Shown: piece after piece, positions 6,191-8,368 of the stretch | How the letters are laid out: every line of letters starts with the position of its first letter | Position numbering within the stretch: the stretch's first letter is position 1 | Source: Desulfovibrio sp. | Lineage (GTDB): Bacteria > Desulfobacterota > Desulfovibrionia > Desulfovibrionales > Desulfovibrionaceae | Assembly (NCBI GenBank): GCA_020217165.1 | Contig: JAIWOE010000163.1 | Span: 1 to 8,368, forward strand | Reading direction: 5' to 3' | DNA: 8,368 nt | The notes under the pieces: generated by a model | What the model was told of the DNA's origin: nothing | Seen by the model: only the letters and a program-made list of their open reading frames with translations | Database searches by the model: none | Translations under genes and position numbers: made by a program

Positions 6191-7522
6191 ATGGGCACTG
6201 AGCCGACGACGCCTGCCGTGCCGCCCGAGGCGGTGGACAATGCCGACACCGGCGAGATCCCGGACTGCGACGGGGCCTCCCTGGAGGCGCGGCACGCCTT
6301 TCTGGAAAACATCCTGGAGCAGGTGGGGGCCGGCATTCTGGTCTTCGACCCTGAAGAAGGCCGGACCATCGACGCCAACAACCGCGCCCTGGCCATGCTC
6401 AACATTCAGCGCGGCACCTTGCAGAGCCTGCCTTGCCTGGATTCCGGCCTGCGGTTCAAAACACAGGACCGTGAGGATAACGTCATTTGCCCCGATGCCT
6501 ACGCCGCGGAAGGCCTGGAGGAAGGCCTGCTCCTGGGCAAGGGTGACGTGGTAACCCCTGTCTCGCGTCGGCTTTTTCATACCTTTGTGGAAGGCAGGGA
6601 GTTCATTGTCCAGGTTTTCATCGACATCACCGAGCAAAAGAAGCTGGAACGGCAACTAGGCATGGCCCAGCGGCTGGAATCCGTGGGGCTGCTGGCCGCC
6701 GGCGTGGCCCACGAGATCAACACCCCCATCCAGTACGTGAGTGATTCCGTGGAGTTCATCAAGGACGCCATCAATGACCTGCAGGAGGTGCTGGCCGCCT
6801 ACGAGGTGCTGGAATCTTATCTGCCCCAAACGCCCCTTGTGCAGCAGTCCCTGGCCATGGTGCGGGATTTCAAAGAACAGGTGGATTTGCCTTTCTTGAA
6901 CACCGAAATCCCCCGCGCCTGCGACAGGGCCCTGGACGGCGTGCAGCGTGTGAGCCGCATTGTCCTAGCCATGAAAAACTTCTCCCATGTGGGCGGCGAG
7001 GAAATGCGGCCCGTGGACCTGAACAAAGCCCTGGAAAACACCCTGGTGGTGGCCAAGAACGAGTGGAAGTATGCGGCCGAGGTGGAGACATCCTTTGATG
7101 AGGAGCTGCCCCTGGTGCTGTGCCTGCCTGGGGACATGAACCAGGTGTTCCTGAACATGGTGGTCAATGCCGCCCACGCCATCCAGAGTCGTCTGGAAAA
7201 ACAGGGTGGCCAGGGTGGGGAAAAAGGCCGCATTCGCATCGCCACGGCCAAGGACGGGGACTACGCCGTGATCCACATCCAGGACAACGGATGCGGCATT
7301 GAGCCCGAACACATGACCCGCATTTTCGATCCCTTCTTCACCACCAAAGAAGTGGGCAAGGGCACCGGCCAGGGCCTGACCATCGCCCATGACATCGTGG
7401 TCAACAAGCATCATGGCGTCATTCTGGTGGAATCCACCCCGGGCAAGGGCACCTTGTTCATCCTCCGCCTCCCCTTCCTGCAGCCGGAGCAGGGCAGTTC
7501 CTCCAAGGGGGGGCGCCCGTGA
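6191..7522 (+). CDS. Soluble PAS-type sensor histidine kinase
   Basis: With the ATG at 6191 the protein has 443 residues; starting at 6167 would add eight. There is no signal peptide or membrane helix, so it should sense something in the cytoplasm. Residues 1-30 are acidic, proline-rich and probably disordered. Residues about 34-150 form a PAS-like sensor (FLENILEQVGAGILVFDPEEGRTIDANNRAL, ending in IDITEQKKLE). The dimerisation and phosphotransfer domain has H174 in GVAHEINTPIQYV, then an enlarged helical hairpin up to RVSRIVLAMKNFSH (253-266). The ATPase domain shows the N box around N326 (NMVVNAAHAI), G1 DNGCGI at 365-370, F box FDPFFTTKE at 379-387 and G2 GKGTGQGL at 389-396. All catalytic residues are present. 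The HEINTPIQYV...MKNFSH...NEWKYAAEV pattern is a recognisable kinase subfamily. Its stop overlaps the start of the receiver-HDOD gene, its likely partner. The signal is unknown. Confidence 0.92.
   Translation: MGTEPTTPAVPPEAVDNADTGEIPDCDGASLEARHAFLENILEQVGAGILVFDPEEGRTIDANNRALAMLNIQRGTLQSLPCLDSGLRFKTQDREDNVICPDAYAAEGLEEGLLLGKGDVVTPVSRRLFHTFVEGREFIVQVFIDITEQKKLERQLGMAQRLESVGLLAAGVAHEINTPIQYVSDSVEFIKDAINDLQEVLAAYEVLESYLPQTPLVQQSLAMVRDFKEQVDLPFLNTEIPRACDRALDGVQRVSRIVLAMKNFSHVGGEEMRPVDLNKALENTLVVAKNEWKYAAEVETSFDEELPLVLCLPGDMNQVFLNMVVNAAHAIQSRLEKQGGQGGEKGRIRIATAKDGDYAVIHIQDNGCGIEPEHMTRIFDPFFTTKEVGKGTGQGLTIAHDIVVNKHHGVILVESTPGKGTLFILRLPFLQPEQGSSSKGGRP
7505..7513 (+). promoter_or_regulatory. G7 run serving as ribosome binding site for the HDOD regulator
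   Basis: AAGGGGGGG ends 5 nt before the GTG at 7519 and lies inside the last codons of the kinase gene. It is the only purine-rich stretch that could recruit ribosomes to that start, so the regulator is probably translationally coupled to the kinase. The homopolymer is also a potential slip site. Confidence 0.45.
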
Positions 7523-8368
7523 ACCGACGCACCGTGCTGTTTGTGGATGACGATGCCGGCGTGCTGGAGGGCATGCGCCTGACCATGCACAGCCTGCGCA
7601 ACGAGTGGCGGGCCCTCTATGCCATGAATGCCCAGGACGCCCTGGGCCTGCTGGAACAGCAGCAGGTGGACGTTGTAATCACAGACATCCGCATGCCCGG
7701 CATGGATGGCGTGAGCTTCCTGCGTCTGGTGCAGGAACGCTACCCGGCCACGGTACGCGTCATCCTGTCTGGCTATTCGGAGCAGGAATCCAACCTGCAG
7801 TCCGTCAAGCCGGCGCATCAGTTTCTCCCCAAACCCTGCCCCACAGCGGTGCTCAAGGAAACCCTGCGCCGGGCCGCGTGGCTGGGTCAGTTGCTGCAGC
7901 GCGAAGAGATGCGCCGCATTGTGCTGGCTGTGGATTCCCTGCACACCCTGCCTTCGGTCATCATGGCCCTGAACCTGGAACTGGCCCTGCCAGAGCCGTC
8001 CCTCACCAAAATCGGCAGGCTGGTGGAGCAGGACCCGGCCCTTTCCGCCTCCCTGCTCAAGGTGGTAAACTCCGCATTCTTCGGCCTCTTCAAGCATATC
8101 ACCAGTCCGGCCCAGGCCGTGGCCTACCTGGGCACGGAAACCCTGCGGGGCCTGGCCCTGGGCGTGCATCTCTTCTCCCTGGTGCCGGATGATTCGCCCC
8201 TGGCCGGCATCATCCGCCCCCTATGGCGGCACGGGCTGCAGGTGGGGCAGTACGCCAAGGCCATCGCCAACGCCGAGGGCGCCAGCCAGCACCTGGCCGG
8301 CATCTGCTTTGTGGCCGGGCTGCTCCACGACATCGGCAAGGTGATCTTTGCCGGGAATTTTCCGCAAA
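7519..8368 (+). CDS. Receiver-HDOD response regulator, N-terminal 283 residues (runs off window)
   Basis: The gene begins at GTG 7519, sharing GTGA with the kinase stop, and is open to the window end. Residues 1-120 are a complete receiver domain: acidic cluster D10-D12 in VLFVDDDAG, phosphoacceptor D56 in VVITDIRMPGMDG, S84 in VILSGYSEQE and lysine K105 in FLPKPC. From about 140 an HDOD domain starts (LPSVIMALNLELALPEPSLTKIGRLVEQDPALSASLLKVVNSAFFGL...ITSPAQAVAYLG), followed by GLLHDIGKVIF, where H270-D271 form an HD pair that many HDOD proteins lack. HDOD proteins are output modules linked to second-messenger and other regulatory signalling; most have no shown catalytic activity. No DNA-binding domain is seen in the visible part, so control is probably not direct transcription regulation. 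The adjacent kinase is the obvious phosphodonor. Anything C-terminal to the HD motif is unseen. Confidence 0.9.
   Translation, partial: MNRRTVLFVDDDAGVLEGMRLTMHSLRNEWRALYAMNAQDALGLLEQQQVDVVITDIRMPGMDGVSFLRLVQERYPATVRVILSGYSEQESNLQSVKPAHQFLPKPCPTAVLKETLRRAAWLGQLLQREEMRRIVLAVDSLHTLPSVIMALNLELALPEPSLTKIGRLVEQDPALSASLLKVVNSAFFGLFKHITSPAQAVAYLGTETLRGLALGVHLFSLVPDDSPLAGIIRPLWRHGLQVGQYAKAIANAEGASQHLAGICFVAGLLHDIGKVIFAGNFPQ

Overview
The window is a GC-rich, densely coded bacterial chromosome segment. Gene content and style (a ubiE-type menaquinone methyltransferase, a long-chain polyprenyl synthase, a single-chain PurS-PurL protein, and a soluble sensor kinase paired with a receiver-HDOD protein) suggest a deltaproteobacterium of the Desulfovibrio type. 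That assignment comes from recalled family patterns, not from a search. No mobile element, CRISPR array, tRNA or rRNA is visible.

Left end (1-500): the last 61 codons of ubiE/menG run rightward and converge on a small leftward membrane-protein gene of the DUF2065 (YjeT-like) family. The short gap between them holds a 14-bp tandem duplication that can fold into a bulged hairpin. The DUF2065 gene is divergent from the next gene, and a sigma70-like promoter places its transcription start almost on its ATG.

Centre (501-5939): three rightward genes follow with gaps of 61 and 50 bp and no visible terminator between them, so they may be one transcription unit. They are a TviB/WbpO-type UDP-N-acetylhexosamine 6-dehydrogenase (surface polysaccharide precursor), a trans-polyprenyl diphosphate synthase (probably the menaquinone side chain), and a 1007-residue PurSL form of phosphoribosylformylglycinamidine synthase (fourth step of purine synthesis), which needs a separate PurQ glutaminase. 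A strong GC-rich hairpin without a U-tract lies 46 bp after purL.

Right end (5940-8368): a 251-bp gap contains the hairpin and a sigma70-like promoter (TTGACC-N17-TACCCT). It is followed by a cytoplasmic PAS-type histidine kinase whose stop overlaps the GTG start of a receiver-HDOD response regulator (GTGA). The regulator runs off the window with its HD motif (LLHDIGK) just visible. A G7 run before the overlap probably serves as the regulator's ribosome binding site. It is also placed so that a -1 slip would fuse kinase and regulator into a hybrid protein.

I see no clearly new multi-gene system. The most interesting points are the kinase/HDOD junction, the possibly leaderless DUF2065 gene, and the isolated nucleotide-sugar dehydrogenase placed between menaquinone genes.
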